A DNA stretch of 64,000 nt from Shewanella sp. OMA3-2 (lineage in GTDB: Bacteria > Pseudomonadota > Gammaproteobacteria > Enterobacterales > Shewanellaceae): the NCBI RefSeq assembly GCF_021513195.1, contig NZ_CP090974.1, positions 3,360,001-3,424,000 of the forward strand, in the 5' to 3' direction. Below, in pieces: positions 27,321 through 36,730 of this stretch. A model generated the notes under the pieces. It saw only the letters and a list, made by a program, of their open reading frames with translations. It had not been told where the DNA came from and made no database searches. The position numbers and the translations under genes are program-made. Within the stretch, counting starts at the first letter, position 1. Every line of letters begins with the position of its first letter.

Positions 27321-27346
27321 AAAAAAACCACTGCATAACAGTGGTT
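27321..27346 (-). terminator. Rho-independent terminator after the ene-reductase gene
   Basis: Stem AACCACTG / CAGTGGTT with loop CATAA; on the minus strand it is followed by a run of T. About 80 nt after the reductase stop. Confidence 0.8.
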
Positions 27347-27426
27347 AAATGGATACTAAAATGTCAGTTTGGGGTTGATGCTTTAGCTTTACGTTCAGTT
27401 AACTGAAAATAATATCCTTAAAAACA

Positions 27427-28470
27427 TTAGATAAGTTCAGCTAGCATTGCGTCGTTATATTCAACAACCGCTTCACCTTGGCGCACTTTGGCCACGTAAT
27501 CTGGGTTGGCAATAAATGGACGACCAATGGCCAGTAGATCAAATTGATTATTTAAAATAGCTTGTGCGCCTGTGTCTGCAGTATAACTGCCAACACCCAC
27601 TAAGGTTTTTGGATACACTTTACGTAAGTAGCTAGACACTCGACCATCGAGGTAGTCAAACTCCATTGAGTCGTCAAATATCCCAGCATGAACAAAAGCA
27701 ATATCACGCTTAGCCACTTGTGGTAATAAATAGTCAAATACCTCACGGTCACGTTTGTCGCCTGCTATATTGAAATAAGCACCTGGCGATAAACGCAGAC
27801 CGGTACGTTCTGCACCAATACGCGCAACAATCGTATCAAGCACTTCTAATGCAAAACGAGACATATTTTCAGGGGTTTGGCCATATTCATCATCACGACG
27901 GTTACTGTCATGGTGTAAAAATTGATCGATTAAGTATCCATTAGCACCATGAATCTCAACACCATCAAAACCGGCATCCATCGCATTCGCTGCTGCTTGG
28001 GCATAATCTTTCACTAACTGTGCAATATCTTCTTTAGTCGCTGCTTTAGGCGTTTGATAAGTCAGTTCGCGCATTCTTGGTACACTGCCCTCAATCGCAA
28101 TGGCTGACGCAGATAACACATCGCCGCCACCAAAAAAATGTGAGTGCGCAACGCGACCGGTATGCCACAGTTGAGCAAATATTTTGCCTCCATTTGCATG
28201 TACCGCATCGGTTACCACTTGCCATCCCTTAATTTGCTCAGGGCTAAATAAACCAGGTGTATTGGGGTAGCCTTGACCATCTGGACGAATAATAGTGGCT
28301 TCACTAATAATCAGCCCAGCGTCTGCACGACGAGCGTAATAGTCAGCAATTTGCTGAGTGGGCACTAAGTTAGCATCGGCCATGCAACGCGTTAATGGCG
28401 CCATTAAGATTTTATTGGCTAAGGTTAACGTATTATTTAATGCATATGGCTGGAATAAATTGGCAGACAT
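27427..28470 (-). CDS. Old Yellow Enzyme family alkene reductase (NemA-like)
   Basis: ATG at 28470 with Shine-Dalgarno AAGGGA gives 347 aa; an upstream in-frame start at 28527 lies in the operator region. An FMN-dependent TIM-barrel ene-reductase: MAPLTRCMADANLVP at about 22-36, QLWHTGRVAH (about 98-107), and the substrate-binding pair in VEIHGANGYLIDQFLHHDSN (about 179-198, H and N). It reduces activated C=C bonds or nitro groups with NADPH. It is divergent from a TetR-type regulator gene, as with nemR/nemA, and palindromes fill the gap. That regulator is frameshifted here. Confidence 0.93.
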   Translation of the reverse strand: MSANLFQPYALNNTLTLANKILMAPLTRCMADANLVPTQQIADYYARRADAGLIISEATIIRPDGQGYPNTPGLFSPEQIKGWQVVTDAVHANGGKIFAQLWHTGRVAHSHFFGGGDVLSASAIAIEGSVPRMRELTYQTPKAATKEDIAQLVKDYAQAAANAMDAGFDGVEIHGANGYLIDQFLHHDSNRRDDEYGQTPENMSRFALEVLDTIVARIGAERTGLRLSPGAYFNIAGDKRDREVFDYLLPQVAKRDIAFVHAGIFDDSMEFDYLDGRVSSYLRKVYPKTLVGVGSYTADTGAQAILNNQFDLLAIGRPFIANPDYVAKVRQGEAVVEYNDAMLAELI

Positions 28471-28494
28471 GACAGTTCCCTTTCTTGAGTATGC

Positions 28495-28552
28495 GTTCAA
28501 GATAATCTTATTTGAACGATCATTCAAGTAGTTTTTGAATGTTTATTCAAAA
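28495..28552. promoter_or_regulatory. palindromic operator cluster between the ene-reductase and TetR genes
   Basis: TTGAACGATCATTCAA at 28512-28527 and TTTTGAATGTTTATTCAAAA at 28533-28552 are inverted repeats with TTGAA/TTCAA arms, 23 bp centre to centre. GTTCAA at 28495-28500 and TTGAAC at 28512-28517 form another pair. This is the expected layout for a TetR-family autorepressor controlling a divergent reductase. Confidence 0.6.
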
Positions 28553-28597
28553 TTGGGTAAACTCAGCCAATACTTACTTAACACTATAGAGACCACC

Positions 28598-29163
28598 ATG
28601 AGAAATGCAGAGTTTGATCGCCAAGTTGTCCTTCGTGCGGCCATGCGAGCATTTATGGTGAAGGGTTATACTAAAACCAGTATGCAAGATTTAACCAAAG
28701 CAACTGGGTTGCATCCAGGGTCGATTTATTGTGCATTTAAAAATAAAAAAGGCTTATTATTAGCCGCAATAGGTCAATACCATGATGATCGCAGCGTGCA
28801 GTTTCAACAGTTATTTGCCAATAATAATAACCCGCTGCATAATTTAAAAGCTTACTTGGCCTCTATTGTAGAAGAGTGTTTAAGTTGTGATGCCAACTAA
28901 CGAAAGCCTTAAATGAGGTAGGTGAACAAGATGAGGATATTAGCCAATTAATTAATACCAATCTGAATGCATGGCAACAGGCTATTGAGCAAGTGTTTGA
29001 TGCGGCAAAGTCACAAGGGTTAATTGAAAATGGCACCAGTAGCCAATTACAGGCGCAATTTTTAATGATGGGCATGTATGGTTTACGCACATTTGCCCAT
29101 ACACACCCTACAAAAGAAATGTTATTACCACTGGCTGACAAGCTATTTAACAGCTTACTTTAA
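28598..29163 (+). pseudogene. TetR-family regulator, frameshifted (NemR-like)
   Basis: ATG at 28598 starts MRNAEFDRQVVLRAAMRAF, an intact TetR HTH with KTSMQDLTKATGLHPGSIYC. The frame stops at 28898-28900 after EECLSCDAN. Moving to the frame that reads CQLTKALNEVGEQDEDISQL from about 28891 restores a typical TetR C-terminal domain to TAA at 29161-29163. The 566 nt is not a multiple of three, so one or a few bases were lost near the cysteine-rich segment, where relatives usually carry a second cysteine. The DNA-binding half might still be made, but the ligand/dimer half would be missing. Alternatively this is a base-call error. Confidence 0.82.
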
Positions 29164-29164
29164 A

Positions 29165-29189
29165 AAAATGACGCCTTTCGCGTCATTTT
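29165..29189. terminator. bidirectional terminator
   Basis: 10-bp stem AAAATGACGC / GCGTCATTTT with a 5-nt loop, just after the TetR stop and facing the convergent small gene. Confidence 0.85.
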
Positions 29190-29219
29190 GTTTAACTGAA
29201 ATATGGGTTTAGCTTACTA

Positions 29220-29477
29220 TTAGCCAATCGTTTTTTGTGAAAAGACTCGCTCGCCCAAGGCATTCAAAATAGTACATTCGCCATCTAACACCGCAATAAT
29301 CGATTTTCCGCGACGAAAACTATCAGGGATCATTACCCTACCTGTGTGGCTAACCGGTAAATCGGTTAATACCATATTATGCATTTCAAGCCCAGCTGGT
29401 GCTTCATAAAACAATATTGTCACCGTGGCTAATGACGGTTGTTCGCTATTTGTATCTTGCTTTGCTTCAGATTTCAT
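29220..29477 (-). CDS. TIGR02922-like small conserved protein
   Basis: An 85-residue protein: TVTILFYEAPAGLEMHNMVL, SHTGRVMIPDSFRRGKSIIAVLDGECTILNALGERV. This resembles the small TIGR02922 family found in Shewanella and Colwellia, of unknown function. The fold is probably beta-rich. No signal peptide or membrane helix. It is monocistronic. Confidence 0.65.
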   Translation of the reverse strand: MKSEAKQDTNSEQPSLATVTILFYEAPAGLEMHNMVLTDLPVSHTGRVMIPDSFRRGKSIIAVLDGECTILNALGERVFSQKTIG

Positions 29478-29846
29478 TCTTTACTCTCGTACCAGTAGAC
29501 ACTAGTTAAGTGAAGGATTAATTAGCCAACATTCCGTATTTAGTTTATCAATCGTTGTCATTTCTAAACTGTGATGTGATCAACCCATAAGAAAAATCAG
29601 ATCACTTTTAAATTTAATAATATGCTTTTTGATGCGTTAATCCTATACAAAAAGAAACAAAGGTAACTAAAAATACTGCCAAAGTTACCAAGATTAATGA
29701 AATGTAAGCGTTATTAATTTAGCACAAGTGGATTTAAATATAGATTATCTACACGTTTTTTAAAGTCAGCCCTAAACAGCTTGAATGATTCCTGCTAGAA
29801 TCGATGACAATTTTTAGCCTTAAACATTTAATAAAACGAGATTAAG
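29478..29846. other. intergenic region upstream of the YebC-family gene
   Basis: AT-rich, promoter-like; no ORF, strong hairpin or repeat noticed. Confidence 0.5.
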
Positions 29847-30566
29847 ATGGGCAGAGCATATCAAAATAAAAAAGAGTCCATGGCGAAAACCGCTGGCCAA
29901 AAGACACGAATTTACTCACGTTACGGTAAAGAAATTTACATTTGCGCTAAAGGCGGTGTTGACCCTGATGGCAATTTAGCACTACGTAGCTTAATTGCCC
30001 GCGCGAAGAAAGATCAAGTTCCGGCGCATGTTATTGAACGTGCTATTGAAAAAGCCCGTGGTGGTGGCGGTGAAGATTACGATACGGCTCGTTATGAAGG
30101 TTTTGGCCCTGGTGGTTGTATGGTTATTGTCGACTGCCTTACAGATAACGGTAACCGCACATTTACCCAAGTTCGCCAGGCGTTTGTTAAAAATGATGCC
30201 AAACTAGGTGGCCCAGGTACTGTTGGTCACATGTTCGAACATCAAGCGGTATTTGTGTTTGAAGGCGATGACGATGAAGCCATTTTAGAACTGCTTATGA
30301 TGGCTGACGTTGACGTTGCCGACGTAGAACTAGAAGATGGCATTATCAGTGTATTTGCACCGGTATCAGAGTTTAACAATGCTCGTACAGTGTTAACTGA
30401 AGCTTTTCCTGACATTGATTTCAAAGTAGAAAATTTAGCGTTTGTACCACAAACCATGACAGAAATCAGCGGTGAAGATATCGAAAGTTTTGATAAGTTT
30501 TTAGCGGCATTAGATGATTGTGATGATGTACAAAACGTATATCACAATGCTGAGATTAACGAGTAA
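29847..30566 (+). CDS. YebC/TACO1-family protein
   Basis: A 239-residue YebC-family protein starting [20 protein letters not shown], with [59 protein letters not shown] and [16 protein letters not shown]. It belongs to the YeeN-like branch rather than the ruvC-linked yebC. The family was long annotated as transcriptional regulators; recent work ties members to translation of difficult sequences such as polyproline. It is monocistronic with a strong shared terminator. Confidence 0.92.
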   Translation: MGRAYQNKKESMAKTAGQKTRIYSRYGKEIYICAKGGVDPDGNLALRSLIARAKKDQVPAHVIERAIEKARGGGGEDYDTARYEGFGPGGCMVIVDCLTDNGNRTFTQVRQAFVKNDAKLGGPGTVGHMFEHQAVFVFEGDDDEAILELLMMADVDVADVELEDGIISVFAPVSEFNNARTVLTEAFPDIDFKVENLAFVPQTMTEISGEDIESFDKFLAALDDCDDVQNVYHNAEINE

Positions 30567-30611
30567 TCTCTTATGGAATCAACACTGAATTCAGTTTGAT
30601 GCCATAAACAA

Positions 30612-30635
30612 AAAACGCAGCTTAGGCTGCGTTTT
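30612..30635. terminator. bidirectional terminator
   Basis: Stem AAAACGCAGC / GCTGCGTTTT with a 4-nt loop between the convergent YebC-family and raiA genes. Confidence 0.88.
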
Positions 30636-30662
30636 CTATTAGCATTGGATTTAACAATTCAA

Positions 30663-31019
30663 TTAACGTAAATCCATCTCTTGTACTTTTTCATAAGCAA
30701 TTTCTGGCGCGGTCACTTCAGGCTTTGCATGCAGATCTGCTTTTAAATGACCTTTACGGTGCTTAAGTGCTGCGTCTAATTTTTTAGCTGCACTTGCAAT
30801 AGCTGGGTACATTACGGAATCAAGGCCTTTAGCCGCGATACGAGTACCTTCATAATTAGTACTAACTTCTACATCATATTCGCCGTGTTCTTTGGCAATG
30901 ATAATGTCTAGTGCAATTAGAGTAGGAAAATGGCTAGCAAGCTTAGCGAACTTTTCTTCTACATGTTGTTTGACAGTGTCAGTAACATCTACATGGTGAC
31001 CAGAAAGATTTATTTTCAT
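30663..31019 (-). CDS. raiA: ribosome-associated inhibitor RaiA / hibernation factor
   Basis: A 118-residue protein of the HPF/YfiA family: MKINLSGHHVDVTDTVKQHVEEKFAKL at the start, then VEVSTNYEGTRIAAKGLDSVMYPAI and AAKKLDAALKHRKGHLKADLH. It binds the 30S A/P-site region and silences ribosomes in stationary phase or cold. A C-terminal extension of about 20 residues beyond the core is nearer to YfiA/RaiA than to short HPF, hence the symbol. Strictly it could be called hpf. It is a single gene. Confidence 0.88.
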   Translation of the reverse strand: MKINLSGHHVDVTDTVKQHVEEKFAKLASHFPTLIALDIIIAKEHGEYDVEVSTNYEGTRIAAKGLDSVMYPAIASAAKKLDAALKHRKGHLKADLHAKPEVTAPEIAYEKVQEMDLR

Positions 31020-31407
31020 AAAGTGTCCTTAGCGTTATAACGTTTCTTTAATGTCATATTAATTGACTGCATAAAAGAGAACTTGGGGCATTTACTGTAG
31101 ATTTCAAGAGATTAAATCAAAAAAGTGTCAAAATGAATATCAAAGTCACATCTGTAATTTAATTCTGTATTGCTTGCATCAGTAAAGTTAGCTCCAACTT
31201 TTTGAACAACCTTGTTCTCAATTTGAGTTAACATCACCATACACACTTAGTATAGGCATAAACAAGTAACTTTGTTCACTACTTTTACTCGCTTTACAAC
31301 ACCGCTCACAAAGCAGTCTAATAAATGACTTTTTAAGTTAAATTTTGACCAGTTAAGTGAGTTTTACCTTACTTTGATAAACTTAAATTAATCTATAGGT
31401 TAACCCA
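31020..31407. other. intergenic region between raiA and the FrnE-like gene
   Basis: Divergent promoter region. AT-rich; no ORF or clear regulatory motif found. Confidence 0.5.
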
Positions 31408-32055
31408 ATGTCACTCAAAACCCTGCAAATAGATATTGTCTCAGATGTTATGTGCCCATGGTGTATTGTTGGCTATAAGCGACTTCAACAAGCCTTAACC
31501 GCTTTTGCTGATACCCAGGTGCAAATCACTTGGCACCCGTTTGAATTAAATCCCAATATGGGCAAACAAGGACAGCACCTTGGTGAGCATTTAGCTAAAA
31601 AATACGGTTCTACACCGCAGCAAAGTCAGCAGAATCGAGCCAATTTAACGGCTATCGGTAAAACGCTAGATATTGAGTTTAACTTCACCGACCAATCGCG
31701 TATTTACAATACCTTTAATGCCCACCAGCTGCTTCAATGGGCAAAGTTATTCAATAAACAAACTGAGCTTAAGCTCGCCTTATTTGATGGCTATTTTACC
31801 CAGCAGCAAAACCCTGATGACATTAGGGTATTATTAGATATTGTCGACAGCGTGGGATTAGACCGAGTAGAAGCGGAGCAAGTACTGGCTTCTCAACAAT
31901 TTTCCGAGTCAGTTAGACAAGAGCAAGCTTTATGGCAAAGCAGAGGCATAAGCGCTGTGCCAGCGATTGTATTGAATCAAAAGTATTTGATTTCCGGTGC
32001 ACAAAGTGCAGATTACCTCATTGAAGCCATTAAACAGTCAGTAAAACCAGATTAG
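31408..32055 (+). CDS. FrnE-like DsbA-family oxidoreductase
   Basis: A 215-residue cytoplasmic thioredoxin-fold protein without a signal peptide. The active-site CPWC is at residues 17-20 (SDVMCPWCIVGYKR), WHPFELNPNM follows at about 42-51, and the cis-proline region is GISAVPAIVLNQKYLISGAQ (about 185-204). FrnE-type proteins are disulfide-linked oxidoreductases connected to oxidative stress or polyketide steps; the substrate is unknown. It is followed by a 15-nt tandem repeat and a terminator. Confidence 0.9.
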   Translation: MSLKTLQIDIVSDVMCPWCIVGYKRLQQALTAFADTQVQITWHPFELNPNMGKQGQHLGEHLAKKYGSTPQQSQQNRANLTAIGKTLDIEFNFTDQSRIYNTFNAHQLLQWAKLFNKQTELKLALFDGYFTQQQNPDDIRVLLDIVDSVGLDRVEAEQVLASQQFSESVRQEQALWQSRGISAVPAIVLNQKYLISGAQSADYLIEAIKQSVKPD

Positions 32056-32120
32056 CTCAATAACATTGAGCATACTTATTGATTATGCTTATTTAGCACA
32101 GTCATTGAGCTGGCTTCTTT

Positions 32121-32207
32121 GATTTAGCTGAAGTTGATGAAGCTGAAGTTGATTTAGCTGAAGTTGATGAAGCTGAAGTTGATTAAGCTGAGGTTGATTA
32201 AGTTTAG
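32121..32207. repeat. 15-nt tandem repeat (about 5.8 units)
   Basis: Units alternate GATTTAGCTGAAGTT and GATGAAGCTGAAGTT, then GATTAAGCTGAGGTT and a partial unit. One frame reads DLAEVDEAEV repeated, but it has no start codon and is out of frame with the upstream gene. It is located between the FrnE-like stop and the terminator. Confidence 0.9.
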
Positions 32208-32213
32208 TCCATA

Positions 32214-32239
32214 AAAAAACCAGCTCATGCTGGTTTTTT
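32214..32239. terminator. bidirectional terminator
   Basis: Stem AAAAAACCAGC / GCTGGTTTTTT with loop TCAT, between the FrnE-like gene and the convergent pullulanase. Confidence 0.88.
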
Positions 32240-32300
32240 GTCATTACGTTTAAAACTAGCTTTTTAATAACCGCTATTTAATCTTGTCGCGTTAGACCTA

Positions 32301-35300
32301 TTAATTCAACTTAGTCACATTCAATGTAGGCGAGTTGCTACTTGGACCGGTTACCGTAAAACGATAGGTTGCATTACTGGCGACAGATAACGTCAAGTTA
32401 GCGCCCTTCTTCGCCAAGGTTTTAATTGCGCCTTCAACCACGGCTTCATCAGCGGCAATAGCGCCAAAGTCGACGGTTGACCAATCGCCTGTGGCGATTT
32501 TGAACTCATAATCACCGGCAGCAACAGCAATATCAACCGTGTACACAGATGAGCCTTGATACGCAAGTGCATCAACCTCGCCCCAACCATTCATGCCACC
32601 GCGAATATAAACGGTATTACCGGCAAACATATCGGTTTTATCTATGGTTAAGATAGGTTCGTTACGGTTGCTCATGTCGAATGTGAAACTGTACATGGCA
32701 TCGCTAGCAAAATTAAAACCTAAATTAGCGCCTTTTACCGCTAACACTTTAGGCAGTCCTAATTGAACGGTTCCGTCAGCATCTGCGCTACCATAATCTA
32801 CGCTGCTCCAGTCACTTGAGGCAATTTTAAAGCCTTTAGTGCCCGCGGTGACCATGATTTCGGCGCGGTATAAGCTGCCCCCTAAATAAACCATTTCACT
32901 GTCAGTAGACCAACCATTCATGTCACCCAGTAAGTAAACCGCTGTGCCGATAAATGGCTCTTCATTGAACACAGTTAATACTGGGTTGTCTTTGTTTGCA
33001 GCATCTAATGAGAACACATAGGTGGCATCAGTTGCAGCCGTAAAGGTCATGTTAGCCCCTTTAGCGGTCAGTTGCTCAGCGATATCTTGATCAACCCCTG
33101 CAACATCGGCCGACACAGCGCCAAAGTCGACGGTGTTCCAATCAGCTGAAGCAATCTTGAACTCATAACTGCCAGCGGCAAGTGTAATCGCAATACGATA
33201 TTCGCCTGCGCCCACATAGGTAAACTTATCCACTTCACCCCAACCATTCATGCCACCACGCACAAACACATCTGTACTGCCATAAGGCACAACATCGGGT
33301 GCACCTGCGGTAGCATTGGCACTTAAGCCTTCGCCTTGGGCATTACCTTGGTTTTTAACAAATACGGCTGTGGTGTAAGCCGGCACAGTAAAGGTACCGT
33401 CAGTATCACCCTGGCTGAAACTTGCGCCTTGAACTGTGCTGTCAATCGACATCATTTGTTTAGCGTGTAAGCTAAAGCCCGCGGCGGTGGCTATGGTATG
33501 CGATTGGGTTTGTGCGCTACCGTTTACCATTACCACAATGGCGTCAACTGCTGGGTCAATATCGGCTAGGCCTAGGCCGTCGTCGATGCTCATGACTATC
33601 AGGCCCTGCTGCTGGTTTTTACCAATATTATGGAAACCAACCCGGTCGATAATGTCTTGTGCTGTGGTCAAGCGGAATAACTTACTTGATTGACGAATCG
33701 ATAAAAACTCATTGAACACACTTGATGCAAAATCAATTTCTGACATTGAAGCGGCTGCATTAGGGTTAGCCGAAATACCACTAATAACCGACCACTTTTC
33801 TTTATTGTCTTGCGCTAAAGGTAAGCCAACATTCCAGTTATTACTGTTTTTACTAAAGTCGACCCAGTTAAACCAATCGCCGGCATCGTATGTGTTTCGG
33901 TCCATTGATTTTGAGCGCAGCATTTCGCCGCCCATTTGGAAAAATGGAATACCCTGACTCATTAACGGAATCGTGGCGGCAATATTTTGCACCCGCACAC
34001 GGTGTTCTAACGACAAACCGACTTTATGTTTATATTGTAAAGTATCCCATAGGGTTTCGTTATCATGTTTGGACACGTAGTTAATGCTGTCGGCTGGATC
34101 TAAAGTGTAACCCGTTGGTTGACTGTTCCAGCTAAAACTACTGCCTTTGGCTGAATTGCCGTTAAAGTCTTTTAGAATGTAGTGTTGTAAGTTACCCGCC
34201 ATAGATAAGCGCAGCGTATCTTGGTCGCGTAGGTAGTCATCTTTTTGGTCTGTGGCAAATAATGCACCACCGCGCACGGCTTCACGAATACGGTCGTTAA
34301 AGGTGCCCACTTCACTGCCGGCCATGTTAGCTTGAGTCGCTTGCTCAAATAATCGATTATCAGCCACCTCACCAAAGTTCCAACCTTCACCGTAAAAGTA
34401 GTTGTCGGCGTCCACAGCTTGAACCGCTTCACGGGCGGCTAAAATACTGCTTTTAGGCATATGGCCCATCACGTCAAAACGAAAGCCATCATAGCCATAT
34501 TCTTTGGCTAAAATCACCATTGAATCTGATACAAACTTGTCCATCATCCGATGTTCGGTAGCAGTATTGTCACAACAGGTTGATGATTCAATATTGCCGC
34601 TGATTTCGTTATACCTGTGGTAGTAACCTGGTACCACTTTATCAAGCACTGAATTGTCCCATAACCCTGATGAACTGGTGTGGTTATACACGACATCAAG
34701 AACTACGCGTAAACCTAGCTCATGTAAGGCTTGGTTCATGGCGCGTAACTCTTTGACTCGCGCAACCCCTTCAGGGCTTGAAGCGTAACTGCCTTCTGGG
34801 GCAATAAAATGCTGTGGATCATAACCCCAGTTAAAACCATCATAGCCGCGCATGGCATTAACCAGATCTTGTGCATCACCAGAGCCAGGTAAAAAGTCCG
34901 CTAATATATCAACAATTTTGGCTGATTTATCTTCTGTTTTACAGGCTTTAGCGTTGTCAGCAATTTTGCTACATAACATGCCTAAGGTATCGGTAATTTC
35001 AATTCGCTTAGTCACATCTTCTTCTATGGTGGCAATATCGGTTACTGGCAATACGTGGAAATGGGTGACGCCATTGTCAGCAAGTTGGCGTAAATGCTCA
35101 ACCGGTGCACTTCCTTGCTCAGTAAAGGCTAAATATTTACCGCGATTAGCAACAGACGTGGTTTCATCTCTGATACTAAAATCACGTACATGGCCTTCAT
35201 AGATAACAATATCTTCTGGATTTTCGACCGTTGCAACTGTGTGCCCGTCCCAGCCATCCGGCTTAGTGTCATCGTCAGATAAATTAATAAACTGACTGAA

Positions 35301-36634
35301 ACGGCCGTTAGTTGATACGTTTAGTGAGTATGGGTCTGTGGTTTCCATTGTCTCAATTTTTTTAGACACAGGATGGAAGGCTTTCACTTCATAACGATAA
35401 TATTGACGGTCTAAACTCATATCACCATTAAATGACCAAATACCGGTTAGGTTATCAAGGGTCATGGCCTCAGTTTTAGTCAGTTTTTTTGCACTGTCAT
35501 ATATCTTCAAATTGACCGATTGTGCAGTCGGCGCCCACACTTTCGCGCTAATGCCGTTGTCATACACAATACCGAGTGTGGCTTCATCGGCATCCATATC
35601 ACCCCGGTATAAAGTGCATCTAACACTTTAGCCACTTGAACATGGGTCGCTGCAGCGGGTTTGTTATCACTGTCGTACGCCACCAATACCAATTGTTCTT
35701 TAGCGATATTTTTCGCTTCATCAACGCTAAAGTTGGCTTCATAAGCAGGCCATTGTGCTAAATGCGGCACTAGGGCTTTTTGCTCGTCAGTCAGTGTCGC
35801 TTCGGTTAACTCAAGTTGAATACCGTTGATATTACTGTCGTTATCAGCCTCAATACCTGCGGTGGCTGAATGGTGTAATACAAATTTAGCGATGCCCTCT
35901 GGCGACTCATTCCACACAAAGGTGTTTTGATCTAACCAATGTGCGCTTGCGCCATCAATGGCAAAGCCGACATCTAAAATAGGATAGTCATACACATCAC
36001 TTTCACCGTGAATGGTAAAATTGACTCGATTAAATTGGGCTTCAGGGGCGGCGTCATCAATAAAAGATTTAAGATTCATCACTGAATCGCCATCGCCTAA
36101 TGCTTTACCCGAACCTTCAGTACCAATATGGATGATAAAGTTAGCGCACTCGCTGTAGCCTTCTTTTAAATTGATTAACCAGTAAGCGCCGTAATTAGGG
36201 TCGATGCCATCAAAAGAATGACCATTAGCCCAGTCAGTTGAATCAAAAGGTGGCGCATAAGCGTCACAGGTATCATTGTTCCAAGAATGGAGTTTATAGC
36301 CTGGGTAATTTGGATTACCACTGCTGTTATCTTTGTCTTTAATGCGGTTGTAATACAGCACTGCCTGATTTGGCCCCGCCAATACTGAAGGTAAAGGTAA
36401 ATCTGGGTTGTAACCCACAATACAGCTTTCGTTGTTAGCATCGGGGAACTTAGGCGCTGGGCAGCTTAAGGGGGGCGGTGGCACACACGCGGTTCCCTCT
36501 GCATTGGGCACGTTTGGCACATTACAGGTCAGTAATACTTCACCCGATTCGGTTGAGTCACTGCCGCATCCCATTAGTACTGTCATACTCAGTGCAAGTA
36601 CACTGAATGTCGTTATTGTTGGCTTAGTCATCAT
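32301..36634 (-). pseudogene. pullulanase-type alpha-1,6-glucosidase lipoprotein, interrupted by a frameshift
   Basis: Two overlapping reading frames (36634-35507 and 35597-32301) make one 1444-codon pullulanase broken at 35602-35605, where a run of four C (G on the coding strand) is one base short of restoring the frame. The N-part has a lipobox LMGC, a proline-rich linker and a CBM41/PUD-like module (LYYNRIKDKDNS, WANGHSFDG). The C-part has a CBM48-like module (SAKVWAPTAQSVNLKIYDS) and a GH13 catalytic domain with DVVYNH, GFRFDVMGH (nucleophile Asp), YGEGWNFGEV (acid Glu) and SKHDNETLWD. Three E-set repeats of about 100 aa end it. It should debranch alpha-glucans at the cell surface. Start by Shine-Dalgarno GGGAG. 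It is cotranscribed after the TonB receptor. Confidence 0.88.
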
Positions 36635-36730
36635 GACTGAATTCTCCCGATCACTTTTTGCTGTAAAGCAACTGCTTGATTAGTGCTTGTTGTTATTGTG
36701 ATATTGCTAATGTCTAAAATCGCTAGGTGA

